From assembly GCF_022201045.2 (NCBI RefSeq), contig NC_068559.1, forward strand, positions 23,691,501-23,755,500: 64,000 bases of DNA, given 5' to 3'. Source of the DNA: Citrus sinensis (taxonomy: Eukaryota > Streptophyta > Magnoliopsida > Sapindales > Rutaceae). The first letter of the stretch is position 1. Each line of letters begins with the position of its first letter. Shown here one piece after another: positions 50,198-63,178 of the stretch. Both the position numbers and the translations under genes were made by a program. A model generated the notes under the pieces. It made no database searches. It was given only the letters and a program-made list of their open reading frames with translations, and was not told the DNA's origin.

Positions 50198-53100
50198 GTA
50201 AACATTCATTATCTCTTTTGTATCTGGGGGATTATTGAGATTGTTAAGTTTTTCGAAATTGTATATGAAAATTCTGATGAGATGAGGTGATCAGATTACA
50301 ATTATGGGGTTCATTTTTTTCTTTTTCTTCTTTTTTCTTCCTTTTTTTGGGTTTGTGATTTTCTTAGTTATGTATACTGTATAGAAAGATTGTATTAGTT
50401 GATGACAGAGTATATTCATTTTGATCGTGTGAAGGAGTTCAAATTAGAATTGTGAGTTGTGACCTTATAGTTATTTTTGTGATCATGATGTGCTTATCAT
50501 TACATATGATTGGTTTTGCATTACATTTTATCAATAAATTTTGCCATAAAGTTTTGGAAGACCTTACAGAACAGATTAGGTTTGAATTAAGAGCCAGCAT
50601 TTGTATGATGGCTCTACTTTCAATATTACTACTGTACATGAGAAGCCTGAGATGGTTACCGAGCTAGAATTGAAGTCGGCTTCAGCAATTTGAGTGTAGA
50701 CTTTGCTGCCTTTTGGCCCACACCTTTTTTAAGCCTCAAGTTGAATATTATATGTTGAATCTTGAATTCTCTGTTCAACAAAAGGGGACTCTTTATTTTG
50801 AGTAAAGTTTGGTTCAACATTTGGAGATTTTATCAAAGTGAAAGAGACTCATATGCTGTTAAGATCACCATGCTTTCTCAACTATGGCAAAGATCCACTT
50901 GCATTGGTTTGTATTTGTTGATTAATTTTGTAACATTTCACTCCAAATAGAAGGCCAATTAATGAATATAGTGTGAATATGGAGCAATGTACGACCATAT
51001 GATGATTAAGTAGAATAAAGAGATAATATTAATTTTAAACGATTATAACGCCATGAAACTCATGCTTTCAGAAGTCGCCAGCCAGATCACCTTTGAATAT
51101 TGTTCATCAAATTATTCATTAAAATTTATAACTCATGCAAAGTCTGTGTCCTCAGACTTTCTGTTTGTGCGTTCCAATAATCTCATATTAATTAATTAAA
51201 GTGTGTCCGGCCCTCTTAGGTCTTAGCTAAGCATTGTGTGTCACTTAATTTGGACTATCGCAATAATATTTAATCGGCTAACTAACCTCTTAGATTATTG
51301 AAAAATGGGAGTTGATAAATAAATTAATTGTACGGAATGCCACCTTTACGAAATTTCGTATTTGTTTAAGGGAACTTGGTAAGATACATATGATCGACCC
51401 TTCATACTATACATGTAAAGTATGATTGTATGAAATTTATGATTGGTCCAAAGACTTTCAAAATTTCATTTGAAATCTATGATTTAAGTATGCGTATTAT
51501 ATACACCAAATACGTAAGACACAATTATTTATGAGGAAACAATCCAAATGGAAGCTTTGTATAAGGCATGGATTTATAGACAAGTATGTGTATTTAAGCA
51601 CAGAGGCAAGTCACTTGGCAATTGGTGAATGTGTTAAAAATCTTACAATTTTGAATTTTCAATCCAATCGTCTCTTCTGGAATTCCTTACCTACTTATTA
51701 TTATATAGTGGGTGCCAGATAGTTTAACTGGTAAAATTTCTTTGAAGCCAATTCGTAACTAAAGAATGATTTAAATCAGGACAGCTCACGGCACGAGATC
51801 CAAATTTAAAACAACACCACCTATACGATCCTTTTTGCATTCTTCTAAAATAGCAAAATTTTAATAGAATAATAGAAAAACAGGTGCACTTGCTACCAAG
51901 TTATCTATAATGCTATTAAGAGCACTCCTATTGGCTATTTGAAGATTGGCGAGTTGTTTAGATGAGGGTAAAATGTCAACATAATTTGATATGCTGCCAG
52001 ATTTTGTCGAAATATTTATGCTTGATTCCGTGAATTAATTAATTAACATACACGATATGCATTACACATATATTTCTAGACTGAGTCCTTGGGGTAATTT
52101 CTTAATTTCCATAATTGATATTATTAATGTGAACGCCCTAAACAAGTTGTGTTAGGCTTAAAATACAAGTCGCTAGGTGACCCTTTTAAGTGTTATATAA
52201 TAAATCTAATGGGAAATGATTATAAAGAAAAATAACCCAAAGAACAAAATTTTTCTCTTGCTCTGATATCGAAAAGAATGTAGAAACACAATGAATGCAA
52301 TTATTTCGGCTTTGATCACGTGCCCTTTAGATTTGTGTGCAATGAATTAATTTCCTCGTTTGATGAATGGCCAAATCTCAAGACCATCAAATAATATTAC
52401 TCTTAATTTCTTTCCGGCTAAGTTAATTTTTGCTGTTAGATTGGTCGTGTTTCACGGTTTTCTTTTACTATTTTCCAATGCAAAGTAAGAGTTTAAAGAT
52501 TGGAAAATTGTCTCCTAAATTTCGGCATTCATTTTGCTGGACACTTTGAAGGATCCCATGGTCCTTCATTATTTTCTTAAGAATTTAAGGGTTTGTATCA
52601 GGATGAAGAGAAAACAGTAAAAAGTGAGAGAAAGTAATAATGAGATTTATGAGAGAAAATATATGAATTATTTTATATTAATTGTATTCCTTTTATGAGC
52701 ATATGACAGTGCATATGAATAAGTGATTATAATTCATATTTATAGATACAGATTTTTGGGAATGTCACATTAATATAAATAAAGTTAGATATATCTTAGA
52801 GACTCACTTGACCGAGCAAATTTTTTTTTTTTTTTTTTTTTGGTTTTTGTTCATCTATTATCTTAGAAAAATTAATAATGAATTATAAATAAATATTATT
52901 AATATTACAATGTGGTAGTTGTAAACAGCTGTTTCTTTTTGTTCATCTATTCCCATGTTTTATTCATCCATGCACGTGCTTTTCGTTTATCCTCGTATAA
53001 ATTTTATATCCTACACATTTGTTTAGCTTTGTGAGTAATAACTTGTTTATTTTGAAAGTGTGATCAATAAATTTATAAAATGACTTCTTTGCAACCACGC

Positions 53101-55618
53101 TATTCATATAATAATAAAAGGAAAATCAGCACAAGAAGTAATGTCACAAATCCCATAATTTGCCAAGGCGATGACTTAGTCAAAAGCCTTAATTAATGCA
53201 TTTTTCTAAAGTAAGAAAAAGAAACAGAGATGGTGGTGAAGTTTATAATTAAGCTGCTTGATATCGTGCACGTCTTAAGGTGTAATTCACATGAAAGATT
53301 ATGTTAATTTTATCGGCCAAATAAAAAAAAATTAATTGAAAAATTATCATCAATGAATTTTCTTTTTTTAACCTAAAATTCATAATTAAGAAGGATTCAT
53401 CACTGCTTTAATAGTTTGAATTTGTGCATTCTACTTTGATGGGGCCGTATACAAATTAGGTTAAGACTTAAAACCACCAGCTCTCTATTTCCAATGCAAG
53501 CAGTTTTTAGCTTACCAAATTAAAGCCTGTATTATAGCGACTAAGCATCATAATGTCTCTTTGAACATATTTGTGTGTTTAATATCTATCCTAGAGTCCA
53601 CTTCCTTTGACTTCTTGCAACTGATAATATATATAAATTTTCTGAAACATTACAACTTTGTGAAGAATCAGTCTTCACTGTAATTGTAAATCCGGAGATT
53701 ATAGTATTGTCTAATAGTCAAGAATCGGAGAAAAATCATGGATTGAAAGATACGAGATCTTTTAATTCTCCGCCCTATTAAATATGCTATGGTCCATTCT
53801 TTTATTTATTTTTTTATTTTTTGTTTTTGAGTAGCATTACAATTTCATAATATTTATAATAAAAAATATAGAGAAATCGGATAACTTAACAACTATGTGA
53901 TTAGGATGTTATATATATATATATAGACTATGTGATTCGGATCTGTCAAACATTAAGTTGGTGCAGTAATATTGAATTGGTGTAAAGATTATAACAATTG
54001 TAAAATAAAAATTGATTATGTTTGATAAATATTACTTTTAAATAATATTTTAAGAAAATTAACCCATGTGTTGCTTTTTTATTTCTTTTTCCCTTTTTTT
54101 TTTTTAAAAAAAAAGAACAACCACCATCGAACATTTTCAAAACTTCATCCACAAACTTTTTACCTAATACCACACACAGTGTGGCTTCCATCGGCACTAG
54201 CCCGGTAGCCCCAGTAATATTGGGCTGGACCAATTAAATGTTGGCAGAAACAGACCAGTATGTGAAAACGGGCTTGTTAAGGGCCCTGAATAGAGAGGCT
54301 GTTGCTGGTTCCCTGACCCAACGAAAGCTATTGTCCATTGCAAAACTGCACTATTATTTGTAATGCTCCTTTCTTTTCATGGCCCATGGGAGCGTTCTGA
54401 TTATTCGGCTCCCGATGTTGTTCCGTTTATCTTGTTGGCCATTCTGTAGCACCATTCATTTAAAAAAGTTCATTAAATGAAAATCTATTAAAAAAAAAAA
54501 AACAAATTTGATTTTGTATAAATGGATGCAGGAGTGTGTTGTACAAAACTCAAAAGTCTGATCGTATGACATGCCGGCTGATTTAAGAGGTTATCCCAAT
54601 ATACCTAATGTAAGACAAATTACAAAGTATTTTGGTAAGACGTTTGATAAAATCACATAAGAAAACGTATAGGAATTGGAGTTGAAAATCTGAACCTTAT
54701 CCCACGTATGCAGAGAATATAAAGAACAAATGAACAATTGCACAACAAATTTGTCTAAGCCGACCTATTTCATCCATTGCATTTCTGCGCAATACATACA
54801 CATCAACTCTACTATACACCTGCTGACCTAAAATAGTGATCGAGGGCCGAGATTACACGTTGAATTCAAACAATAGTGATAAGGTTTGTAATTTTACTGT
54901 TTGTCTCCATTCACTAATAAATCAAAACCCTTCAATTTGCAGCATCAATACCGACCCGTGATTCAAGTAGTCCTTGTCATTCTTCTGGATTCTTCATGAG
55001 CTTTCCTTCCTGCTTCCTGTTGATGAATTGTATTTACATTAGAGCTTAAATTCAAATTCTTGCTTTCACGCCAAAACGGGTCTTCATGGGCATTTCATCA
55101 AATAGCTTTGCACTTTTATCAAACACCTCCGATTTTAATTATCGGGAAGGAAAATGACACGCCGCCTTGAAGAACAAGCATTTTGAATATACGGAAACAA
55201 AAAGAAATGAAAATTACTGATAAGCCCAAAGAAATATACAAAAAAGGATAATGCAAAATGTACCGCACAAGATTTAGTACAAAAGGCACAAAAGACATAA
55301 AATTAAAATTTTTCTATCTTTTTATTGATGGTGCATTTTCAACATAAAAAAGTAAAGAAAATAAACTCGCGGAGTAACCCAAGTAAATCTTCAAAACTTA
55401 GATTTAATCAGTATAATACTCCAAATATTAGGAATCCCAATGGATTTTATCTGGCTCTTGCCTCTGGGCTGAAATCAACATGATCTGTACCTTTTTTTTT
55501 TCATGGATGGGAGACGAGAAATAACACACTTAATAATGCATGAATTAAAATGTTTAAATTTGGTTTGAAATAGACTGAAAATTGGCAACGGGATGACAAT
55601 CTGTAATCCAATCCTAGT
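50198..55618. other. 5.4-kb intergenic region, no firm gene
   Basis: AT-rich DNA with only short open frames and long T-runs (for example near 52817-52841). A 25-codon fragment resembling a pentatricopeptide repeat lies on the minus strand at 55052-55128 (see findings). No RNA gene or transposon ends recognised. Confidence 0.45.
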
Positions 55619-57349
55619 TTAGTAGTTTACTTCTTGGTGGTCGTGAAGAGCCAGATGCTGAGCCACATGCTTGGCATACTTGGCGAACGAGGGATTCACC
55701 ATACGGCCTCCAAAATGAGTAGCAAGCATGGGTTCTGTCGAGAAAACTTCTCTACGCTGGAGGGAACACTCAAATCCTGAACAGAAAAACTAGGAAACCT
55801 CCTCGACTAATTGAAGGAGAGATATTGTTAGCAGCTCCAAGCGGTAATAGCAATGCTCCTCCCAAGGAGAGTAAGAAACATACATCCTCCACGCACTAAT
55901 TCTTCGGATCCTAAGCTGAGAGACAGTGACAAATCTCTCCGGAATTGCTCTAAGTAAGCTTTTATACACCGTCAGGGCTCGACTTTGCCATGTATATATT
56001 CCACTTATTATTCCAAAGATTTTCCGGAACCTAACTTTATAAATATTAATTCGCAGCATTGTTAGTTTGTATATATATTCAAATTTTTATGCGGGATGAG
56101 TTTACAACATCATGACTTCCGAGCTTAGAATCTAGATTAAAGTTCAGGATGGATTTATAGTGTCTTAAATCTACTTTTATAAAATCATTAATTAATTTTT
56201 AGTATTAATGACAATAAACCTCAACTATTGGTTAGCTACAAATATGAAAGTTATTAGTTAATATAAAAATAAGGTTATCTTTAAGGGGCTGCTGATTCAC
56301 CATATATTAGCAAAAGCAAGTGTAAGGGGAATGGAAGCACAAAGACTGATTTGGAATTCACTTTAAAGATCTCAAATAGTAGCTTTTGAAATGAGTGGCA
56401 AGTGGACAAGGCGGATTCCAACTAGAGGTAAAGAAAATCTTTAGTTCGAAGTTCAATACTACTAATTAGTATTATTAGCTAGGAAGCAAATCCTGTAGTT
56501 AGCTCGAAACCTTGCAACCGGGAAAGCAGGAAAGGTATAGTCTAGTGAGTATTAATACCCATCCTATGATAAATATCTAAAATATATGGTAGAATTTTGT
56601 GACTTTGTAAATATTATTAAAGTCTTGAATTAATCAAATAACGTCACGTGACACTATCACTAACCATAGGGCGAGTTTAGTCACCCACTAATCATTACTC
56701 TATAGTCATTATTTAAGAAAATACTAACTCATATGCAATTTATAATTAGCAGTCTAATTAACCTTAGAGAGTCCGCGAAGACTGTAAAAAGAATGTATAA
56801 AATGAATAGTCGGGCTTGGGAAAAGCCTGTGTAGAAGGAAGCAGGGACGTTTGGTATGAAACAAGATTCAAAAGGGTCTAATAAATTTTGGTCAGCTGCT
56901 TTGAGGCTCCACTGATACTAGAAAGCAGAAAGAGACGTGAAAACGGTGTTGAAGTCATTTCCAGGGAGATCACTGAGAAACACCTGAAATTCTGTGATTT
57001 TCTGAACATATACAAACAAATTCCATGAATAATGCAATGATTTCTGATATGACCGAGAGAGTATATGGTCCTGAAGAACAACCCAAGTCCGCAACATTGA
57101 AACAGCAGTTGCTTGGGAGAGTACTTCGTGTACTGCTCAAATTTTTGATAGTTTCCTACAGGAATGCCCTCGCCTTCAGGATTACTTTTTTCTGATAAAT
57201 TGACATCACCAAAATTTACAAGCAGTAATCAATCAATTAATATAATCACAAATTAATGAAAGAATTAAAAGAGACCTGCAGGAGGAGTTATTGGCATAGC
57301 TAGTTTTTCCATCTCCAGCATTCATGTGAAGAACTCCTACTGCAACCAT
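55619..57349 (-). pseudogene. SABATH-family carboxyl methyltransferase pseudogene
   Basis: Family-specific blocks lie in the right order on the minus strand but in shifting frames. Exon 1 (57349-57276) gives VLHMNAGDGKTSYANNSS. Exon 2 (57191-56763) gives KKVILKARAFL, a stop, then CCFNVADLGCSSGPYTL. After a frame change it gives EFQVFLSDLPGNDFNTV, another stop, then ESCFIPNVPASFYTGF. Exon 3 (roughly 56010-55800) gives NIYMAKSSPDGVYKAYLEQF and GGCMFLTLLGRS before a stop. Exon 4 (55776-55619) gives EPMLATHFGGRMV and AKYAKHVAQHL. SABATH enzymes methylate carboxyl groups (salicylate, benzoate, jasmonate) or N atoms of small molecules using S-adenosylmethionine. DLGCSSGP is the SAM-binding motif, LPGNDFN and the exon 1 and 3 motifs are family signatures. 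At least three nonsense codons, an internal frameshift and an apparent one-base loss at the exon 1/2 join make it non-functional. Substrate class cannot be told. Confidence 0.85.
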
Positions 57350-59535
57350 GGCTTATTTCCCTAAGTTATTATTAGTGTCCAGCCACTCATAAACCTCGCT
57401 CTGATGCACCCATTTATAAAGAGAACTACAGAAACCTAATTCCATATATTACATGCACATTAGACAATTTAAGGCATTAGTTCTTCCCACCCTTGCACAA
57501 CTTAAAAGTTACCTTAGTTTGTAAGTTAGGCTACATCAGTCACCAACTATTGATAAGACGTCTCCTATAAACATCCGAAAACAGGAAAATTTATAGTAAA
57601 TCTCATTCAATAACTAACATAGTGTTTGGTACCATTTTAATTTATATGTTTAGCATTTTTCGTTCTCCAAACTGCCAAAAAAAAAAAGATAATAATAACG
57701 TAGAAGCTATTTAGTACGCTCACGTTTTGCCCTTTTGCCAAAAGTATCAAATTAACCAAAAACAAATTATTTCCACTTTCTAACTTTTGTAGGGGCAAAA
57801 CTGGGCCTTAACTTCCGCCAAATGATGAAGCCCGATTTTATTTATTGGGCTTTCAGATAGAGGCTCATTTAAAGTGGATCCTTGGCTAATACTAAGAGAG
57901 TGATGCTATCAACACACCTTAAAACCGACTACTACAATCCCGTCTCAGTTACATTTTATAGTCCAAACTTGTAACCAGACCGGAATAAGACGACATCTTA
58001 TTGTCCCAATACATATATTAAATAAATGAGAGGAGAATTGGCGAATGCGAAACCAAGAAAATATGAGTGCAAACTTGGGGATATGCAATCAAGAATTTGA
58101 AAGATAATGATTATTCCCAAAACTTTTATCTCATTTCAAAATAGGTGGAATTTTCAGTATATTATTATGGAACATAGTTTACATAAATAGACCACAAAGT
58201 TCTTTGCGAGATGTGTAATTCTCTAAAACCAAAGATGTTATGTACTGCTTCCAACTTCCAAGATAAGTAATTTGGTTCGATCACTTAAGACAAAAGATAT
58301 GAATATTGGGAATGTGGCATGCCCATTTTGAAGATATGGAGACAAAAATAAATGGGAATTTTATTATTCAATTCGGGAGAAGATAAAATTTAAAAAACTA
58401 AAGTTAATTGATAAGGCAATAACTTGGACTCGTGCATCTACATGTAACAACTAACAACCAAAGCAAGAATCTTTGAAACTTAGATTCAGTCAAAATAGCA
58501 TCTCCAATATCAGGAATCCCAACGGATTTTGTTTGCTCCTCCTAGCTGTAATCAATACGCATCAAAGAAAATGTTTAAAATTGATTTGAAAATATAATAA
58601 ATGATTATATGTATGGGGTTGGAAGCATTTTTGAATCTCGTGATGCCTAATTGCTTATATGTTTATTTAGAAGATATTTGAAGGGGAGATTTTGATTTGG
58701 TTGGGTAAACAAAATCAGCTGGCGATGAAGACATTTGTCCGGGAAGATTTTGCTTTAGTAAATATTATTATTATTAGGTCGAATTAGCCGAGCACATAAA
58801 TTATAAATAAGCCCAATTAAAAGTTCAAAGGGTAGTACTAACAGACCCAGAGGAATTCTCAACTTACTAAAAGCTATTTCTTGTGGTGGCAAAATTATCA
58901 ATGGTGCCATATCTCCAAATGGACCAGTACTGTTCCTAATAAATACAGTAAATTGCTTCTGGATGTTCTTGAACGAAGACTTGCGGCAAATTCATGTGCA
59001 TCTGCCCAATAGTTTGAATACTACAACTAAGAACTAAGAGGATTCCATGTAAAACGGTCACCATAAATCAAACCATTGGCTTAATCACTCCATTTAAGGC
59101 AAAATTAATGTGCCATCTAACAAGTTACCAGCCCTAACAAGCCCCATTACACAATTTAAGCAAGTGTGCCGATGGCTTATTATGTGCCATCTTGTTGAAT
59201 ACAATGAATAATGTGAACCCATAAAACCAATTTGACCAGAGAGTTTATATGAATAACAGCAAGCACAAGACAAGAAAAAGAACAGAGAGATCACAAAATT
59301 TTCGGAAAGAGAAACACATTTGCTCCTTGTTACCACTTCCCAAAAAAGAGAATTAATACCTATACATTCATATACCCATAGCCCACATTTATCTTATAAT
59401 CTTACCATGCTTTTGCATTCCCATTCCACAAAACCAAAAACTGCAAAATACATGGAGATCAGATCTCAACAAACCCATTCTCCAACTTTTTTTTTTTTCC
59501 AAATTTAGTCTTGGTTATAACTTGAACCTTGAAAG
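57350..59535. other. Intergenic region with a duplicated gene-flank segment
   Basis: Mostly unremarkable AT-rich DNA. The segment about 58445-58545 resembles 55375-55470, just downstream of the SABATH pseudogene's stop (see findings). The rest holds no supported gene. 59340-59535 is probably the 3' UTR of the DUF617 gene. Confidence 0.45.
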
Positions 59536-60348
59536 CTAAACCCTAAGCAGATACACACTAAGTTCAGGACCTCCACTGCAATCAGGATTCATCATGTAAA
59601 AGGCCTCAGAATCTTTGGACCCAACAACCCTCTCAAACCTGGCTCTCATGTACATCAGCTCACCTTCGGACCCACCTGCTCCATTCCCTTCACCATTTTC
59701 ATTATCCCCTGGCAACACGCCAGCTCCCATCGAAATCGGCTCCACAGCTTTCAGAATCTTCAACTCCTCTGGCCCGCATTCACGCCTCATTGCATATCCG
59801 CATTTCTTGCCATTGCAATAAGTCCTCCAAACAGGCTCTTCAAGCAGCTTCAGGCCTTTCTTTTCGGTCTTCTTTTCACATTCCAGGGCAATTCGGACAA
59901 GTCCCGAAGCCATTTCCCGAACCAGAACACTCGTGGGTGTTGCCAGTTCTATCAGGAACGCTGGACTCAACTTAGCATCTTCCTGAAACGCAAAATGGAC
60001 ATGCCCACGTCGGTATCCGAAAAGGGTACCGACCACTCGAGTGCCTAAACCTGAGTGATATGCCGATTTGCTCTTGCCAAAGACAGTGAGAGCCGATCGG
60101 AGCTTTGAAACAGCTGATGACTTTTTCTTCCGTGCTGGCATCATGGAAGTGGCTTGGGTTGGCCCTGGAATATTTCCCGGCTCCACTGCTTCTTTGTTAT
60201 GTTCTTCGCAGAAATGCATGGAGGAGGAGTCGGTTAAGATTTCTTCCATATCATCATCATCTTCAACTTTCTTTTTCGGCCAGTTGAAGTATCTCCTGGA
60301 GAAAGAGAAAGATGAGTCATGGGGAGTCTTGGCCATGATTGTCCTCAT
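59536..60348 (-). CDS. MIZU-KUSSEI 1-like DUF617 protein
   Basis: Intronless, 270 residues, ATG at 60348, TAG at 59536-59538. The N-terminal half is low-complexity and acidic (KKKVEDDDDMEEILTD), then a basic stretch (ARKKKSSAVSKLRSALTVFG). The DUF617 / MIZ1 domain runs from about residue 100 to the end, with typical motifs GTRVVGTLFGYRRGHVHFAF, SPAFLIELATPTSVLVREMA, WRTYCNGKKCGYAMRRECG, ARFERVVGSKDSEAFYMMNPD and the C-terminal GPELSVYLLRV. MIZ1 in Arabidopsis is needed for root hydrotropism and sits at the ER; other members are mostly uncharacterised. A longer insertion (GDNENGEGNGAGGSEG) lies between domain halves. Nearest Arabidopsis relative by gene context would be At3g25640. Confidence 0.92.
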   Translation of the reverse strand: MRTIMAKTPHDSSFSFSRRYFNWPKKKVEDDDDMEEILTDSSSMHFCEEHNKEAVEPGNIPGPTQATSMMPARKKKSSAVSKLRSALTVFGKSKSAYHSGLGTRVVGTLFGYRRGHVHFAFQEDAKLSPAFLIELATPTSVLVREMASGLVRIALECEKKTEKKGLKLLEEPVWRTYCNGKKCGYAMRRECGPEELKILKAVEPISMGAGVLPGDNENGEGNGAGGSEGELMYMRARFERVVGSKDSEAFYMMNPDCSGGPELSVYLLRV

Positions 60349-62443
60349 GATCTTCAGAGAGAATTTGGCGAGAGAGAGAGAGAGAGACTACTTAATTAGG
60401 AGAGAGAGTAATATTAATTATGTGTAAAAGTTTCTAGTGTGTAGTTTGATATGTGGGGAAGTGAATTTATTCTTTGGTTGTGTGTGATCTTTTGTCAGCC
60501 TTGTGAGACTGAAAGGACTTTGGAAGAGAATCCTGACAAAAAGAAGGTGAGCAGCCCCACCTAACTGCAGCAGGAAACAAAGAAACAAAGAAACAAACAA
60601 CTGATTAGAGACAAGAGAAGGGGTTTGAAATGGGAATGCAGTAAAAGGAATCTGAGTCTGAGGAGACAATGGCTTGTGTTTGTGCTGTGTTTACTAATTT
60701 CTTTATCAAAAAGTGTGGGGGCTGAAGTTGAAAATTGTATAGAAAAAGGAGAGAGGGAGAGAGAGGGAGAGAGAGGGAGAGAGAGGGAGGGGAGCTTGAC
60801 TGAATAGTCTGACTTTGCATTGGAAACAGCTTATTAAGAGCGAGCAGGTAAAGGCGCACCAAACCGTACCCAACAGGGCTACCCCAAGGCTGCCCCTTTA
60901 GTCATTTCATGCTCCCACCACCACCAATTTCACATATACCCAGACATTAGCCACCCCGTCAGCCACCTTTGTGTTTTGTATCCTCTAATAATCGCAGTTC
61001 TTGTTTATCCCTTTGGGTAAACAGAAGAGAATTATTAGTTCATAATACTGCAGCTAACTATGTGCCCCGACCAAGCAGTCATTTCGCGGTGAATTCAGAA
61101 GGTTCTTGGTTAAATGACACTTTTTTTTATACAATGGGTTTCGATCGCAACCTAAGAAAACTGAATCATTAATAAAGCTAGCTGCAGTTTCACACCAAAA
61201 AGAGCATCAATGTCAAAAAGTGAACTATTCAGTAATCATGATGGCTACAATCATCGAGCCAATAAACTTCGTCAATGTGGCTGATAGCCATATAATTATT
61301 TGTGTAATTATTTAGTGTAAATGGAAGCGATCCCAAGACAGATGTACCATCTAGGATTTTGATTTACAGACAACATGTGTGCTCCACATGAGATGCGGAC
61401 GTTTTTTAGCTCCGTGAGTCAAACCTTGCATGCTGAATTATGAGGTAGCAATTAGCATGATAAGTCCGTCGATCCCACATGAAATCACAAGTTATTATGA
61501 TTTTTATTTTTTTGGCCCTTTGTTTTTTTTAATCTTAGACCGATCGACCAAAGCCGTAGATCACCAACCATGGTCCATAGCCAACGACTTAATGACAAGT
61601 GATCAGATATGTATTAACGACTAATTATAAAATCCTTATGCAGATAGATGATAGTTCCAAATTGTTGACAAAAATGACTATTATATTGTACAGTTAAAGT
61701 TTCTCCAAGTCAAAAATCTACAACAGCTCAGAGAAATATTAAACTAGTAGTGGCTTTTTAGTTTCCACAAATAATTTTCTAAGGTTTAACAAATTGATTG
61801 TCTTGCTAATAATGCACCAAATCATTGCCACATATAGAAATTCGTTCGGTTTACAAACAAGGTTCAGTTGATAAGCTTTGATGAACATCCTGTATCTGCA
61901 ACTGACCTAATTACTGGAGAATAAAATTTAGGGTCTGATTAAAAATTGTCGAATCGAAGATGATTATGCCCGTCTTCGTCACTTCAACCAAAAAAGTTAT
62001 GTAGACGATTTTTTGGATTCCATCACAGCCTCTAAAATTTTAAACCTGAAAATCATATCGATATGTAGATGTAACAATATTGAATAAAAAGTTCTCTCTT
62101 CATAACAATATTGAAATTCTCTCGTAAGCCATTTTCAAATCATATTCACAACAAATTTTGGAAGTAATTATATTAAATTTGAAACTCTTAACGGTCGGCA
62201 GGGGCCCAGGGCCCTGACATTAAACTGTATTAGAAGGTTAATTTGGTCCACTTACCATCCAGCTATTGGCCGCCATGTGGGTTTTATTGGGCTTCCATAG
62301 GCTGGCCAATATTCCAGATGTGGGCCTAAGGTTAGTGACGGCGAAAATGGAAGAAAGCAAACGCTGCGTTTTGACTGTCCCATTACGCGGAACAAAAAGA
62401 AAGGAAAAGCATCGATCAGCATACGGCGACACATACATCAAAC
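60349..62443. other. Divergent intergenic region between DUF617 and DTW genes
   Basis: It serves as the upstream side of both the minus-strand DUF617 gene and the plus-strand DTW gene. GA-rich sequence just upstream of the DUF617 ATG (60371-60388) and a GA minisatellite (60749-60790) are present. No further gene supported. Confidence 0.45.
60749..60790. repeat. GA-rich minisatellite, (GAGAGGGA)n
   Basis: An 8-base unit GAGAGGGA is repeated about five times about 400 bases upstream of the DUF617 start, in the likely promoter. GA repeats of this kind can recruit BBR/BPC factors in plants; any role here is inference. Confidence 0.8.
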
Positions 62444-63178
62444 ATGGAATCAGACGACCCCAGCAGCAGAAGCAACTCGCCGCCGCCTCAGCGCCGCCGG
62501 ATATGCGGCAACTGCGACCGTCCACAGGCAGTATGTCTCTGCCACGTCCTCCCCACCACACCGATCACCACCAACACAAGAATCCTAATCATCCACCACC
62601 CACACGAGGCCCACCACAAGCTCAACACGGCACGTCTCCTAACGAAATCCGTCCGCCACGTCACCACCCACCTCTCCCGCAAACTCCTCCACTCCCACCT
62701 CACCGACCAATCCCCGTTCGCCACGATCTACCTCTTCCCACCATCCCCAACAACACCCGCAGTCACGCTATCGGATCTCAAACAGACGCTGAACAACCAC
62801 GACAATGTACTCCTAATAGCGTTCGATGCCACGTGGAAGCACGCGAAAGAGATGGTGAAGGCGAGCGAAGGGGTTCTGGAAAGTGTAGGAGCCATAAGGG
62901 CTTGTTTGGATGTGGACGAGAATTTGACAGGTGGGAGCATTTACGACGACGAGTTGGTGCTAAGAAAAGAGCCGTTTAAGGGTTGCGTTAGTACTTTGGA
63001 AGCAGTGGCTAGGGTTTTGGGGGCAATTGAAGATAAAGGAGATGATATTGAGAGGGTTTTAATTGGGGTTTTGAGAGAGATGGTTAGGTTACAAGCTGGG
63101 TTTTTGAAGCCTGTCAAACTAAGGCCTAAACTGTTGAAAAAGAGCAAACAGAACGAAATGAAAACATTGCTTGAATGA
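62444..63178 (+). CDS. DTW-domain tRNA-uridine aminocarboxypropyltransferase-like
   Basis: Intronless, 244 residues, ATG at 62444, TGA at 63176-63178. DTW-domain (TapT/DTWD) enzymes transfer the 3-amino-3-carboxypropyl group of S-adenosylmethionine to uridine in tRNA, making acp3U. An N-terminal Cys cluster, CGNCDRPQAVCLCHVLP, has the usual C-x2-C...C-x-C pattern. Next is the IIHHPHE block, and the signature D-x-T-W appears as AFDATWKHAKEM. The downstream CVSTLEAVARVL motif is also typical. Length matches the Arabidopsis At2g41750-type protein. The 5' half is unusually GC-rich for this window, so a long accidental open frame overlaps it. It is convergent with the Nudix gene, stops 133 bases apart. 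Confidence 0.92.
   Translation: MESDDPSSRSNSPPPQRRRICGNCDRPQAVCLCHVLPTTPITTNTRILIIHHPHEAHHKLNTARLLTKSVRHVTTHLSRKLLHSHLTDQSPFATIYLFPPSPTTPAVTLSDLKQTLNNHDNVLLIAFDATWKHAKEMVKASEGVLESVGAIRACLDVDENLTGGSIYDDELVLRKEPFKGCVSTLEAVARVLGAIEDKGDDIERVLIGVLREMVRLQAGFLKPVKLRPKLLKKSKQNEMKTLLE

Noticed and set aside
62266..62979. 237-codon open frame overlapping the DTW gene in another frame
   Set aside because: Its Pro/His/Arg-rich sequence arises from the GC-rich DTW coding DNA read out of frame. The DTW frame has the family motifs and a clean ATG-to-stop.
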